From the NCBI GenBank assembly GCA_025454405.1, contig JALOON010000025.1, positions 1 to 60,060 on the forward strand: DNA of 60,060 bases. Reading direction: 5' to 3'. This stretch comes from Oscillatoriaceae cyanobacterium Prado104. GTDB lineage: Bacteria; Cyanobacteriota; Cyanobacteriia; Cyanobacteriales; Microcoleaceae. Positions 50,832 to 59,968 of this stretch are shown here, in pieces. Below the pieces are notes generated by a model. That model saw nothing but the letters and a program-made list of their open reading frames with translations. It did no database searches and had not been told where the DNA came from. Made by a program: the position numbers and the translations under genes. Position 1 is the stretch's first letter, and the number at the start of each line of letters is the position of its first letter.

Positions 50832-53351
50832 CTATTTAAAACCTGTCAGCACCCCATAAATCGCCCAAATCGCCATCGCCCGCAAATAGTGACTCGCCCG
50901 AAAAGTTCCCCCCGCCGTAATCGCTTCCGGCGTCCGAAACTGCAACCCATTTTCGTAAATCTGCTTCACCACTGCATCGGTCAATTTAAACGCTTTTTCC
51001 TGCATTCCCAACTGCACCAAAAAAGCTGCCAACCCGAAATTAATCCCCGTCCAAACTTCCAAAGGATGAGTTGCATTCGGATTTTCCGGCGCGCCGTTGA
51101 GCATCACTCCATTTGCCGCGCCGAACTCGCCATCATTGAACTTTAAAAAGCAAGATTCGTACACGGTTTCTAAAGCGCTAACCGCACATTCTGGAGGTAC
51201 AATATCCGGCAATCCCAACAGTTTCGCGTAAAACTGACCGCACAATTGGTCTGCCATTACCACTTCGGAATTACTTTCGCTGTCCAAACGGTAATACCGA
51301 CCGTTCCACAGTTTTTCTTGATAGTTAGGTCTTGCTTTTTCCAGCCAAATGTGATATAATGCAACCTGCTCTTGGGGATGCGGAATTACTTCCGGTGCTG
51401 CATTTTCTAAGATGGAACCGATCGCGATCGCCCCTTCCAAAGCTGCCAACCACAACCCCCCGCAATACGCACTAATTCCCTGCATTTGCCAGTCATCAAA
51501 GGTCTGATCCGGCGCGCCAGAATTCTCGGGAATTCCATCACCATCTTTATCAAAAGTTTTCAGGTAAGCCAAAGCCTCAACTATCGCGGGCCAACACTCC
51601 TGCAAAAAATCGAAATCCGTGCTGCCAGTTAACAGGAAATCCCGATAAACCTGCAACACAAAATCGCAAGGCAAATCCTTCCACAAATTGCAATCCTGAT
51701 AGCTAGTATAATTCGTTTTTTCCCAAGGATGTTCGTTGGGTGCGCCCAAATCGTGCGGCGTCGCACCGACAGCTTTTCTAATAGCTGAAGCTTGATTCCA
51801 GCCAATAACTCGCGGCGTATTGTCTCCTGCAGAAATCGATCGGGCGAATGCTAAAATCACCGACTTTTCTAAATCCGGCCACAGCATCAACAAAGCAAAA
51901 GAACCGTAAAGCCGCACGTCCAAACTTTCGTACCAGCGGTAATCAATACACTCCAAAACTGCAAATTGACCCTTCGGATCGCGTTCGTCAGCCGCCGTCC
52001 ACAAAGTACCGCCGTCAGTCAGGGCGTACAACTCATTAAACAGCGCCATTTTGAAACTATTTGACAAATCTTGCCGTTCTAAAATCGGTTTTTGCCACGC
52101 TTCAATACTTTCGCGCCAAGTATCGGAATGCTTCATTGCCGTGCGAATCATCGGCCACGCATTTTTGCCGTTGCGCCCGAAGAAATCGGTATAGCGGCGG
52201 TAATACTCGACTCCTGAAGCAAATTCAGTTATCGGAAAATCCCAAGCTAAAAAAAACGGAATTTTGCGAGTTTTTCCCGGTCGAATCGTGAAGCGAACTG
52301 CGATCGCGCAAGCTAATTGTTCTCCTGCTGCTGCGGCTGTTTCGTCTTTATCATCCAACAAGAAACCTTCGCGAGAAAAGTGCTTCCAAATATCCTCGCC
52401 GTTCCCCGCCGGATTCCAGCGAGTTTGATAGAATACTTCTACTGCGGGATTAGTAATAGTCGCGATCGCCCACTGTCCCTCTCCTTCTTTTGCTTCTTCA
52501 CTTGCACTCAGCCGCGTCATCACGCACCCGATCCGGTGAAAATCTTCGACCAACAAATTCAAATTTCCACCGCTTTCTTCCCAGCGAGGCTGATAGTCGT
52601 AAACCGGACTACCATCATCGCGAACCTTGACTTCTGTGGACTTATTAGCATTAGTAAACCAGCCGACAGTATTCTGCCAAGTTAGCATGATGCTGAGAGT
52701 AATCGGCGCATCTGTAGGATTGTGCGCCACCCATTCAAACATGGCGACTGGATAACTGCTTTCTTGATAATTGTTCGGCAAAATTGGCGAAAATTGCTCG
52801 CAGTTTAATTGAGCCTCAAATACATTTTCATAAACAAACCAACTGCGCGGGTACAAAGCATAATAAGTTCCCGAAGAATTCAAGTCTTCTGTTCCTTCAT
52901 CCTCTTCCCATTTCGCATCTTCCTCTTCCCAGATTCCTCCTTTACGATTCCTATTTCCTTCTTCTGCCTCCTTCCTTCTTCCTTCTTCCTTCTTCCTTCT
53001 TCCTTCGTTAGGATACCATTTCCAACTAGATAAACTGCCATCTGTTGGCGCTTGCGTGCAGAGTGCGTAAGCTTGTTTTTTGCCTTTTGTTTCTTCAAAA
53101 ACGCTGAATTGACAAGCGGGCAAATTGCGAAAAATGTGTTCGCCGCCGTCGATGTGCCAAAGGTTGAAATCGCCGCGGGGCGATCGACCGATGCAGCCTG
53201 CGCCGAAGCCGCCTAAAGGCATTCCGTGCCAAGGACCGTCGTCGAGATTGCTGGCGTAACGGACTGTGTAGGGATTGTCCCAGCCCAGACCGATCGGGCG
53301 TTTCCAGGCTTGCGAGGGGATGTTTTGATTGGATGTGCGATCGTGATTCAT
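50832..53351 (-). CDS. GH116 beta-glucosidase (GBA2-type)
   Basis: 839 residues, no signal peptide. The N-terminal beta-sandwich domain (about 20-370, with PLGGFGAGCIG) is followed by an (alpha/alpha)6 catalytic domain. The nucleophile region is NELYALTDGGTLW, and the acid/base region is KDGDGIPENSGAPDQTFDDW. The family cleaves beta-glucosides, including glucosylceramide-like lipids. Residues about 114-158 form a charged, low-complexity insertion (NEGRRKKEEGRRK...) derived from a GAAGGAA repeat. It leaves the frame intact, and the flanking segments join normal GH116 sequence. Confidence 0.9.
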   Translation of the reverse strand: MNHDRTSNQNIPSQAWKRPIGLGWDNPYTVRYASNLDDGPWHGMPLGGFGAGCIGRSPRGDFNLWHIDGGEHIFRNLPACQFSVFEETKGKKQAYALCTQAPTDGSLSSWKWYPNEGRRKKEEGRRKEAEEGNRNRKGGIWEEEDAKWEEDEGTEDLNSSGTYYALYPRSWFVYENVFEAQLNCEQFSPILPNNYQESSYPVAMFEWVAHNPTDAPITLSIMLTWQNTVGWFTNANKSTEVKVRDDGSPVYDYQPRWEESGGNLNLLVEDFHRIGCVMTRLSASEEAKEGEGQWAIATITNPAVEVFYQTRWNPAGNGEDIWKHFSREGFLLDDKDETAAAAGEQLACAIAVRFTIRPGKTRKIPFFLAWDFPITEFASGVEYYRRYTDFFGRNGKNAWPMIRTAMKHSDTWRESIEAWQKPILERQDLSNSFKMALFNELYALTDGGTLWTAADERDPKGQFAVLECIDYRWYESLDVRLYGSFALLMLWPDLEKSVILAFARSISAGDNTPRVIGWNQASAIRKAVGATPHDLGAPNEHPWEKTNYTSYQDCNLWKDLPCDFVLQVYRDFLLTGSTDFDFLQECWPAIVEALAYLKTFDKDGDGIPENSGAPDQTFDDWQMQGISAYCGGLWLAALEGAIAIGSILENAAPEVIPHPQEQVALYHIWLEKARPNYQEKLWNGRYYRLDSESNSEVVMADQLCGQFYAKLLGLPDIVPPECAVSALETVYESCFLKFNDGEFGAANGVMLNGAPENPNATHPLEVWTGINFGLAAFLVQLGMQEKAFKLTDAVVKQIYENGLQFRTPEAITAGGTFRASHYLRAMAIWAIYGVLTGFK
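52970..53012. repeat. GAAGGAA heptanucleotide repeat inside the GH116 gene
   Basis: CTTCTTCCTTCTTCCTTCTT runs through codons for about 14 residues. The same repeat family is intergenic at 31926-31966 and 55680-55712. Confidence 0.85.
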
Positions 53352-53620
53352 GAGACTAATTTTAGCGCTCGAACGTACTATTTTAGATTTTATATTTTGG
53401 ATTTTAGATTGTTTAGATTTGAGATTTTAAATTTTAGGTGACGTAATTTGATTTGAGATTTTTGATTTAATATCAAATCTGGTGGCATTGGAATTATACA
53501 GTGCGATCGTTCCCGATCGCTACAAAGGTCGCGAGCAAAAATGCAGGATACGGAATTGCCTTGTCCCTACACGGTCGAACATAAATTAAACAAAAGTCGA
53601 GATTTGCGGCGCTCGATCGC
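53352..53620. repeat. Low-complexity and GGTGGCATTGGAATTATACA repeat region
   Basis: The first part (53380-53470) is built of TTTTAGATT-type units. From 53470 to 53521 lies copy 2 of the element seen at 16506-16556, with a 7-bp hairpin (GCGATCG/CGATCGC). No gene is visible. Confidence 0.7.
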
Positions 53621-54226
53621 CTAACGGGGAAGAACATCATCTAGCCGCAGTTCCAAGCTTTTTAATAAAGGAGAAATAATCTGTTTACCGAGGCGAAATT
53701 GTTGCTGGGTATAATCCTGGTCAATCAGTTCGCAAACGGTAACAGTCGGTTGTTTCGGTTTGCCGATAAAAGCCGCGCCTCCCAATCCGCGATAATCGAC
53801 TATCCAATATTCAGGAATTCCTAAAAGAGCGTATTCTTCAACTTTTCGAGCGTAATCTGTTTCCCAATTAGTGCTGACAACTTCTACCACTAATTTAATC
53901 GATCGCCCCAATGTAATAACAGGTTCTCTTTCCCAAATCGGCTCGCTGATAAGGGCAGTTTCATCTAACACGACAATATCGGGACGGCGGGCAGTAGCTG
54001 CTTCAGCAAATGGACGGATCAAACAAGTGCGGGGAATGAACCAAGGTGGTTTTTCTGCTGCTATGGCAATTATGATTTGAGCTACCAATTTGCCGCTGAC
54101 GGTTTCGTGTGGGCCTGTGGGTTCCATGTCAATTAATTCTCCATCAGCAAGCTCGTAGCGGGGGTTGTTGCAGTATCGATCGACAAATTCTGCAAAAGTT
54201 AGGAGTTTTGGCGCGGTGTAAGTCAT
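53621..54226 (-). CDS. Uma2 family (DUF820) putative endonuclease
   Basis: 201 residues of the Uma2 family, a PD-(D/E)XK nuclease-like fold abundant in cyanobacteria. Seen are YELADGELIDMEPTGPHE, RPDIVVLDE and VVEVVSTNWETDYARKVEEY (E and K of the active-site type) and the GIPEYWIVD ending. Single gene; the function of the family is unknown. Confidence 0.88.
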   Translation of the reverse strand: MTYTAPKLLTFAEFVDRYCNNPRYELADGELIDMEPTGPHETVSGKLVAQIIIAIAAEKPPWFIPRTCLIRPFAEAATARRPDIVVLDETALISEPIWEREPVITLGRSIKLVVEVVSTNWETDYARKVEEYALLGIPEYWIVDYRGLGGAAFIGKPKQPTVTVCELIDQDYTQQQFRLGKQIISPLLKSLELRLDDVLPR

Positions 54227-54272
54227 GGGAAATTAATAGTTAGTTTTTTTCCTCAAAATCCCATTTTACTGA

Positions 54273-54381
54273 CATCTTGCACCATTCTCAAAAGCTTTGA
54301 GAAACCTGGTTTCTGACGATAAATATCGGTTTTTATGCAAAATCTTTGCCAGAAACCCGGTTTCTGAGATTGGTGCAAGAT
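54273..54381. repeat. About 108-bp element with terminal inverted repeats
   Basis: CATCTTGCACCATTCTCA at the left and TGAGATTGGTGCAAGAT at the right are reverse complements with one mismatch. The interior holds an AAACCCGGTTTCT-type hairpin. It looks like a small non-autonomous element. Confidence 0.65.
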
Positions 54382-54392
54382 TTTAAATTCTA

Positions 54393-54944
54393 TCAACCTG
54401 CCGCAAATCCCAAATCCGAACCTTTTCCCGCGTGAACCAAAGCCAATTTTTCGTAACGCTTGGCGTGTTCCACCAACTCCTCAGATTCCCCTTCAGAGAC
54501 ATCTCTAATTCGCTTGGCGGGTACTCCCGCAACTAGCGTGTGCGGGGGAACATCCTTGGTAACAACCGCCCCAGCACCGACGATCGAACCCGTTCCTACC
54601 CTCACCCCGTCCAGGACGATCGCCCCAATGCCGATCAAACACCCTTGTTCGATGTAAGCTGAGTGAATTACCGCCCGGTGTCCCACTGTAACAAAATCTT
54701 CCAAAACCGTCGGTTTTCCCGGATCGCCGTGCAAAATTGCGCCATCTTGAATGTTGGTACTGCGGCCGATCGAAATTCGCTCTATATCCCCCCGCACCAC
54801 TGCCCCGTACCAAATACTCGCCCCCTCACCTACTTCTACAGATCCCATGACAACCGCCCCTTCAGCCACAAAAGCAGCTTGAGAGATGTCCGGCGCGGGC
54901 CAGTAGGCAGCAGGCTTAGCAAGGGATTCGTTGGAATTGCTCAT
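54393..54944 (-). CDS. Gamma carbonic anhydrase family protein
   Basis: 183 residues. Left-handed beta-helix repeats (hexapeptides) with zinc-ligand histidines in ILHGD and VGHRAVIHS. Family members include CcmM-like carbonic anhydrases and YrdA-type proteins. It lacks the RbcS-like repeats of CcmM, so it is a stand-alone gamma-CA. Activity is not certain. Single gene. Confidence 0.87.
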   Translation of the reverse strand: MSNSNESLAKPAAYWPAPDISQAAFVAEGAVVMGSVEVGEGASIWYGAVVRGDIERISIGRSTNIQDGAILHGDPGKPTVLEDFVTVGHRAVIHSAYIEQGCLIGIGAIVLDGVRVGTGSIVGAGAVVTKDVPPHTLVAGVPAKRIRDVSEGESEELVEHAKRYEKLALVHAGKGSDLGFAAG

Positions 54945-55161
54945 TTGTGCGTCAGTGGTGTAGGTGAAAAGTTATGCAGGACACACTGCAAGGGTCCGAT
55001 CTGGGTTAAGTTGTCAAAAGTCTTGCGGGAAGCGCATCTTACCCGATCGAGATTAAATTCATACCTAAGAGTTTATTCCTAGAAGCTTAACTTACCGTCG
55101 ATAACAGATATAATATAAGCATTTGGGACTTTTGCAGAGAAAAAATGTTGGGACGCACTAC

Positions 55162-55671
55162 ATGATCGAAGTTGCCTTGCAATACCCGATGTTTGGCCCG
55201 GAGATTCAGTGCCCCCACTGCCGCCAAACGATCCCGGCTTTAACGCTAACGGATACTTACTTGTGTCCGCGTCACGGTGCATTTGAAGCAGACCCAAAAA
55301 CGGGCGAGCTAATTCACCTTCAATCCGGTCGCCATTGGCGTCGCTGGGAAAATGAATGGTACCGCCAGCACACTCACCCCGACGGGATTAGGTTTGAAAT
55401 TCACGAAGCGCTCGATCGACTGTACACTCAGGGCTATCGGGCTACTCGCGTCATCATCGCCCAGCGCTATCGGGACTTAATCGGTGCCTATTTGGAACGG
55501 AGCACGCCTTGGCGCGGTCAATCGGAATCACCGCGACCGCGGCTTTACGGTTTGCCTGTAGATTTTAGCCCCGATTCCGAAGCAGAACCTTGCTGGGAAG
55601 TGATTAACTTCGATTTGGAAAAAGAGCCGGGAGTTCCGGTGAGATATCCCTATTTTCGGCTGTTTGAGTAA
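55162..55671 (+). CDS. TIGR02652 family protein
   Basis: 169 residues. The N-terminus has two zinc-type motifs: IQCPHCRQTIP (CxxC) and YLCPRHGAFEAD. The rest (HWRRWENEWYRQHTHPDG, RVIIAQRYRDLIGAYLERS) fits TIGR02652, a family found only in cyanobacteria and of unknown role. I chose ATG 55162; a longer TTG start at 55123 adds unrelated residues. Confidence 0.85.
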   Translation: MIEVALQYPMFGPEIQCPHCRQTIPALTLTDTYLCPRHGAFEADPKTGELIHLQSGRHWRRWENEWYRQHTHPDGIRFEIHEALDRLYTQGYRATRVIIAQRYRDLIGAYLERSTPWRGQSESPRPRLYGLPVDFSPDSEAEPCWEVINFDLEKEPGVPVRYPYFRLFE

Positions 55672-55880
55672 GCTAACAACGAAGGAAGAAGGAAGAGGGA
55701 AGAAGGAAGAAGGAAGAGTTGATAGTTGATAGTTGACAGTTGGTAAGGAGTTTTGAGTTTTGAATTTTGAGTTTTGAGTTAAAGACAGTTCAACATTCAA
55801 AACTCAAAACTGAGAACTTCCCCTCTCCCTCTCCCCAATCCCCGATCGCCAATCGACAATCTAAAATCTAAAATCGACTG
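55672..55880. repeat. GAAGGAA and CAAAACT repeat tract
   Basis: 55680-55712 is a GAAGGAAGAAG tract, and 55725-55815 has TTGAGTTTTGA/CAAAACT units. The end (55858-55875) carries AATCTAAAATC units just before the VOC start. Confidence 0.75.
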
Positions 55881-56315
55881 ATGCACCACGCCTCGATCCG
55901 TACTGCTAATATTCACAGATCGATCGCCTTTTACGAACTGTTAGGATTTACTGTGAGCGATCGATTTACGACAGGTTACACTCTCGCCTGTTGGATGGAA
56001 GGTCTTAACGGACGCATCGAACTAATTCAAATCCCGGAACCAAAACCCGCACCTGATGCTTTCGGTGACGAGCATTATGTTGGATACTATCATTTATCTT
56101 TCGATCTGACTGAAACAACAACCGATCTGCCCGATTGGTTGGAGTCTCTTAAAAAACAGTTTGAACTAGCAGCTAAAGAAGAACCCAACCAATTTAAACC
56201 ATTGAAAGTTTTATTGGAACCGACCCAACAGCAAATCGGTCAAAATATTTATGAAGTAGCTTTTATTGCCGATACTGACGGATTGCCTTTAGAATTTATC
56301 CGGCGGCTTAATTAG
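55881..56315 (+). CDS. VOC-superfamily (glyoxalase-like) protein
   Basis: 144 residues of the vicinal-oxygen-chelate fold: HHASIRTANIHRSIAFYELLGF at the start, IELIQIPEP in the middle, and YEVAFIADTDGLPLEFIRRL at the end with a likely metal-ligand Glu. It may be a lyase or dioxygenase; the substrate is unknown. The ATG follows a repeat tract directly, without an evident ribosome binding site. Confidence 0.85.
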   Translation: MHHASIRTANIHRSIAFYELLGFTVSDRFTTGYTLACWMEGLNGRIELIQIPEPKPAPDAFGDEHYVGYYHLSFDLTETTTDLPDWLESLKKQFELAAKEEPNQFKPLKVLLEPTQQQIGQNIYEVAFIADTDGLPLEFIRRLN

Positions 56316-56384
56316 TTAATAGCGAATGGCTATTGACATAGCGACAGTTGATACAATGATAGATATCCTACATCTGTGTTGACG

Positions 56385-56636
56385 ATGAACGTTATTCTTG
56401 CCATACCAGAAGACCTACAGACCTATATTGAAGCTCAAATTAAAGCGGGGGCTTATGCCAGTGCGGTTGAGTATTTTCTAGATTTGGTGCAGCAAGATCG
56501 TCAGAGAAAACAGGCACAAGCCAAGTTAGAAAATTTATTGCAAGAGGGTTTAGACTCAGATAGCGAAACCGTAACGGCTGCATACTGGGAGAATTTGCGA
56601 GCATCGGTTTTGGATGGCGATTCGCAACAGACATGA
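56385..56636 (+). CDS. ParD-like antitoxin
   Basis: 83 residues. The N-terminal part (MNVILAIPEDLQTYIEAQIKAGAYASAVEYFLDLV) is the ribbon-helix-helix of ParD antitoxins; the C-terminal tail is acidic. Its stop overlaps the start of the parE gene by four bases (ATGA). I chose ATG 56385; GTG 56376 is possible. The partner gene is interrupted. Confidence 0.85.
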   Translation: MNVILAIPEDLQTYIEAQIKAGAYASAVEYFLDLVQQDRQRKQAQAKLENLLQEGLDSDSETVTAAYWENLRASVLDGDSQQT

Positions 56637-56965
56637 GTTATCAGTTAATTGTCAAACATCGCGCTACTCAAGATCTCAGGCAACAAGCAAACTATATTCT
56701 CGTCAATGGGAATGTTCGTGCTGCCGAGCGATTTCTGGAGTTAGCTGAAGCTACTTTTGCCAAATTAGCGACGGTACCAGGTATGGGGAAGATCGTAAGA
56801 TTGGTTTCTTCTTGAATGGGGGAAATTCGTCAGTGGCGAATTAAGGATTTTCAGTATTATCTCATCTTTTACCGAATTCAGGACGATCGGGTTGAAATTC
56901 TGCGGGTTTTGCACGGTGCTAGGGATTTGGAAGATATTTTATCGAACCTTGATGAAGAGGTTTAA
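56633..56965 (+). pseudogene. ParE-like toxin interrupted by an in-frame stop
   Basis: The first part (MSYQLIVKHRATQDLRQQAN, ending GMGKIVRLVSS) stops at TGA 56813-56815. The same frame continues from ATG 56816 with GEIRQWRIKDFQYYLIFYRI and VLHGARDLEDIL to TAA 56963-56965, which is the C-terminal half of ParE. The whole would be about 110 codons. Without readthrough the toxin is split, so it is probably inactive, while its antitoxin is intact. Confidence 0.85.
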
Positions 56966-57155
56966 CCTCGTGCTGCCCGATTGCCGATCGAGCCAATAAT
57001 AGAAGCTCGATCGCGTCTCAGTTAAGTTAGTGGCTAACGCCCGATCGAACTGCCCTATCCAAATCAAATTGCCATTTCAGCGATTACAATAATACTCATC
57101 AGTGAAATTTGCCCGATCGGTGCAGAAAACTTGAATTTTAAGATGTTATAAAAAA

Positions 57156-58844
57156 ATGCATGTAAAATTTTGGCTGCGATCGCCCGAAAACAAACCTCGC
57201 TGGATGGTACTGTTTTTATGCGGTATGGTAGCAGCTTTGGCAATTGCAGCAACAGCAGCATACTTCAAAAATGCGATCGCCCAAACCACCACTCCAACTT
57301 TATCAGTAGATGCGCGATCGGACCGCCACCCCATCAGTCCCGATATTTACGGGATGAATGATTACGAAATTGACCCCAAACTTGCCCGAGAATTGCGAAT
57401 TCCGGTGGAACGTTGGGGCGCAAATCATACCAGCCGCTACAACTGGTTAGTCGATGAAACCAATAGAGGCGATGACTTCTATTTCGTCGGCGGCGGCGAC
57501 AACAAAAATCCGGTTCCGGGCGCTTGGATCGATCGCATTGTTAATACCAACCGCACCAACGGTAGCAAAAGCATCGTCACAATTCCAATAATGGGCTATG
57601 TAAATAAATCTAGCACTTGGGACTGCGGCTTTCGAGTATCGAAATACGGCCCGCAAGAAAAAACAAATCCCTACATTTTTCCTGAAGGTGATAAATGCGG
57701 CAACGGCAAACGTCCCGACGGCAGTTTAATTACTAATAACAATCGTCTTGATGTCAGCATTGTCAGCGATCCGGCATTTCAAAAAGCTTGGGTAGAACAC
57801 TTAGTTAAAACTCACGGTACTGCTGCTAGCGGCGGCGTGCAAATTTACCAAATGGACAACGAACCAAGCGGCTGGGGAAACACTCACCGCGACGTTCACC
57901 CAGAACCGACAAGTTACGAAGAATTGCGCGATCGCACTTATCAATATGCTTCAATGGTAAAAACGGTCGATCCCACCGCAAAAGTTCTCGGTCCGTCGGA
58001 TTTCGGCTGGGTAGTTTATGTCGATTCTTTAGTTAAGGGCGATCGGGAAAAACACGGCGGTGTCTGGTTTGCGCGCTGGTACTTGCAGCAAATGCGGGCT
58101 TACGAACAGCAACACGGAGTTCGCATCCTCGATTATTTTGACGAACACTATTATCCAGTATCCGATGTCGGTTGTTTGGCGCTTTGTCCCGCGGGCGACG
58201 CCAAAATTCAAGCAGCAAGACTGCGATCGACTCGTTCTCTTTGGGACAGCACTTATACTGATGAAAGTTGGATTGGCAAATACAACCCGCCGCTAGCAAT
58301 TATTCCCCGATTTAGAGAGTGGGTAAAGCAGGATTATCCGGGAACAAAAGTAGCAATTACTGAATACAATTGGGGCGGTTTGGAGTCGATTAACGGCGCG
58401 CTAGCTCAAGCAGATCTCCTGGGGATTTTCGGGCGGGAACAACTCGATTTAGCCACGATGTGGGGGCCTCCGAAGTCCTCGCAACCGGGTGCTTATGCCT
58501 TCGGCATCTACATGAATTATGACGGTAAGGGCGGTAAATATGGAGATACTTGGGTGCGATCGACCAGTACCGACCAAGGACAGTTAGCAATTTACGGTGC
58601 CCAACGCAGCAGCGACGGTACTTTGACGCTGGTAATCATCAATAAAACTGGCAAAAATTTGACAAGTAATTTGAGTTTGGCGGGTTTTCAGCCAAGTGGC
58701 AGTGCGGAAGTTTATAATTATAGTGAAGCGAATTTAGGGGCGATCGTCCGCCAGCCAGATTTAGGGATCGGTGCCGCCAGTTTTCAAACAACTTATCCCG
58801 CTAATTCTATTACTTTGATTGCCATTACTCAAGCTAAAACTTGA
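57156..58844 (+). CDS. Glycoside hydrolase family 44 protein, membrane-anchored or secreted
   Basis: 562 residues. A positively charged N-terminus and one hydrophobic helix (about 16-37) form a signal anchor or signal peptide. The catalytic (beta/alpha)8 domain has the acid/base E236 (YQMDNEPSGW) and nucleophile E403 (ITEYNWGG), both typical of GH44 endoglucanase/xyloglucanases. A beta-sandwich follows at the C-terminus (DGTLTLVIINKTGKNL). Most known GH44 members act on beta-1,4-glucans. A cyanobacterial member suggests remodelling of its own or foreign cell-wall or sheath glucans. Single gene. Confidence 0.88.
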   Translation: MHVKFWLRSPENKPRWMVLFLCGMVAALAIAATAAYFKNAIAQTTTPTLSVDARSDRHPISPDIYGMNDYEIDPKLARELRIPVERWGANHTSRYNWLVDETNRGDDFYFVGGGDNKNPVPGAWIDRIVNTNRTNGSKSIVTIPIMGYVNKSSTWDCGFRVSKYGPQEKTNPYIFPEGDKCGNGKRPDGSLITNNNRLDVSIVSDPAFQKAWVEHLVKTHGTAASGGVQIYQMDNEPSGWGNTHRDVHPEPTSYEELRDRTYQYASMVKTVDPTAKVLGPSDFGWVVYVDSLVKGDREKHGGVWFARWYLQQMRAYEQQHGVRILDYFDEHYYPVSDVGCLALCPAGDAKIQAARLRSTRSLWDSTYTDESWIGKYNPPLAIIPRFREWVKQDYPGTKVAITEYNWGGLESINGALAQADLLGIFGREQLDLATMWGPPKSSQPGAYAFGIYMNYDGKGGKYGDTWVRSTSTDQGQLAIYGAQRSSDGTLTLVIINKTGKNLTSNLSLAGFQPSGSAEVYNYSEANLGAIVRQPDLGIGAASFQTTYPANSITLIAITQAKT

Positions 58845-59131
58845 TAATAAATCTGAATTGTTCGATCGAGATGAGGGAGAGGCGGAGAGGGGGAAATGGG
58901 GAGATGGGGAGAGGGGAAGTTCTGAGTTTTAAGTTTTGAGTTGTGAACTTCAGAACTTTCTTTAACTCAAAACTCACGCATTCAAAACTCAAAACTCCTT
59001 CCCAACTGTCAACTGTCAACAATATACGATCGCGAGCGGGGACGCTCGCACTTACAATTTATAACGATCGCGAGCGGGGACTCTCGCACTTACAACTGTT
59101 AACTGTTAACTATTACTTAGGAGCAATAAAA
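58845..59131. repeat. Repeat tract upstream of the lipase-like gene
   Basis: Contains GGGGAGA low-complexity DNA, CAAAACT units (58917-58998) and a 33-bp tandem pair (59025-59057, 59062-59095) of ACGATCGCGAGCGGGGAC followed by a CTCGCACTTACAA ending. Each unit forms a GCGAGC/GCTCGC hairpin; the second has one change. Confidence 0.75.
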
Positions 59132-59968
59132 TTGGATTTTGTCGATCGCGCTACTGGAAGACACCTGCTAGATTCAATTTATGAAAAGTTTGCCAAACCC
59201 CAACTGCAAGATACTTTTGACCCCAGCAATCCTTCTATTTACATCCGCCACGAAGCAGAACAACTCCTGAACGGTTATATAGTAGAAAAAGTGTTTGAAG
59301 ATACCCGCACGGGTTTTTATGCGGAAGGTCGTTATTGTTTGGGATATGTCAGCGATACGCCCATATTGGTAATTCGCGGTTACGGTTCTTGGTATCCGTT
59401 CGATCGCGTTTTGGAAGATACGCCGGATGTATTTGTTGCCCGCTTTAACATGCAGTTAAAAGCAGCGGAAAAATCAGGTGCTATTGCTTGGATAAAAGAG
59501 CAATTTGACAGGGGAAATCCGGCCGATGTCATCGGCGAAAGTTTGGGTGGCAAAATCGCGCAGCAGATAGCTGCTAAATACTCAGATTATATTCGATCGA
59601 CCGTAACTTTCAACTCTTTGGGAGTTTCCGAAAAATTAGCTAAAAATTCTCCAGCTACTAATGTTTTTCACTACTTTACTTTAGGCGAAAGGTATGCTTT
59701 CTGGGCAAATCGAGGGGATTACATACCGGGAAGGATTTTTGTAGTTTCTAAAAACGGGAGAAACTGGCGGTATAAAATAGAAGAATGGCTCGTAAAGGTA
59801 TCGGGCTTTGAAGGGCAGTTTCAGAAGAGGCGATTTTGTGCGACAATTTTGGCTCAATTGCTGTTGTTAAACAGGCACAACGCGATCGTCCTCAACAAGA
59901 AAAAACCCGTAGTAGTTCAGATCGATCGCGCGCAATTGCAAAATTTCCGAAACAACCGCTTTAACTAG
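59132..59968 (+). CDS. Lipase-like alpha/beta hydrolase
   Basis: 278 residues. The nucleophile elbow is GESLGG with S137, followed by IAQQIAAKYSDYI, as in class-3-lipase or DUF2974-like hydrolases. I chose the TTG at 59132, which is preceded by TAGGAG (59119-59124); the longer frame from 58943 runs through repeat DNA and gives no sensible sequence. The C-terminal part is Arg/Lys-rich. No signal peptide is seen. Confidence 0.78.
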   Translation: MDFVDRATGRHLLDSIYEKFAKPQLQDTFDPSNPSIYIRHEAEQLLNGYIVEKVFEDTRTGFYAEGRYCLGYVSDTPILVIRGYGSWYPFDRVLEDTPDVFVARFNMQLKAAEKSGAIAWIKEQFDRGNPADVIGESLGGKIAQQIAAKYSDYIRSTVTFNSLGVSEKLAKNSPATNVFHYFTLGERYAFWANRGDYIPGRIFVVSKNGRNWRYKIEEWLVKVSGFEGQFQKRRFCATILAQLLLLNRHNAIVLNKKKPVVVQIDRAQLQNFRNNRFN

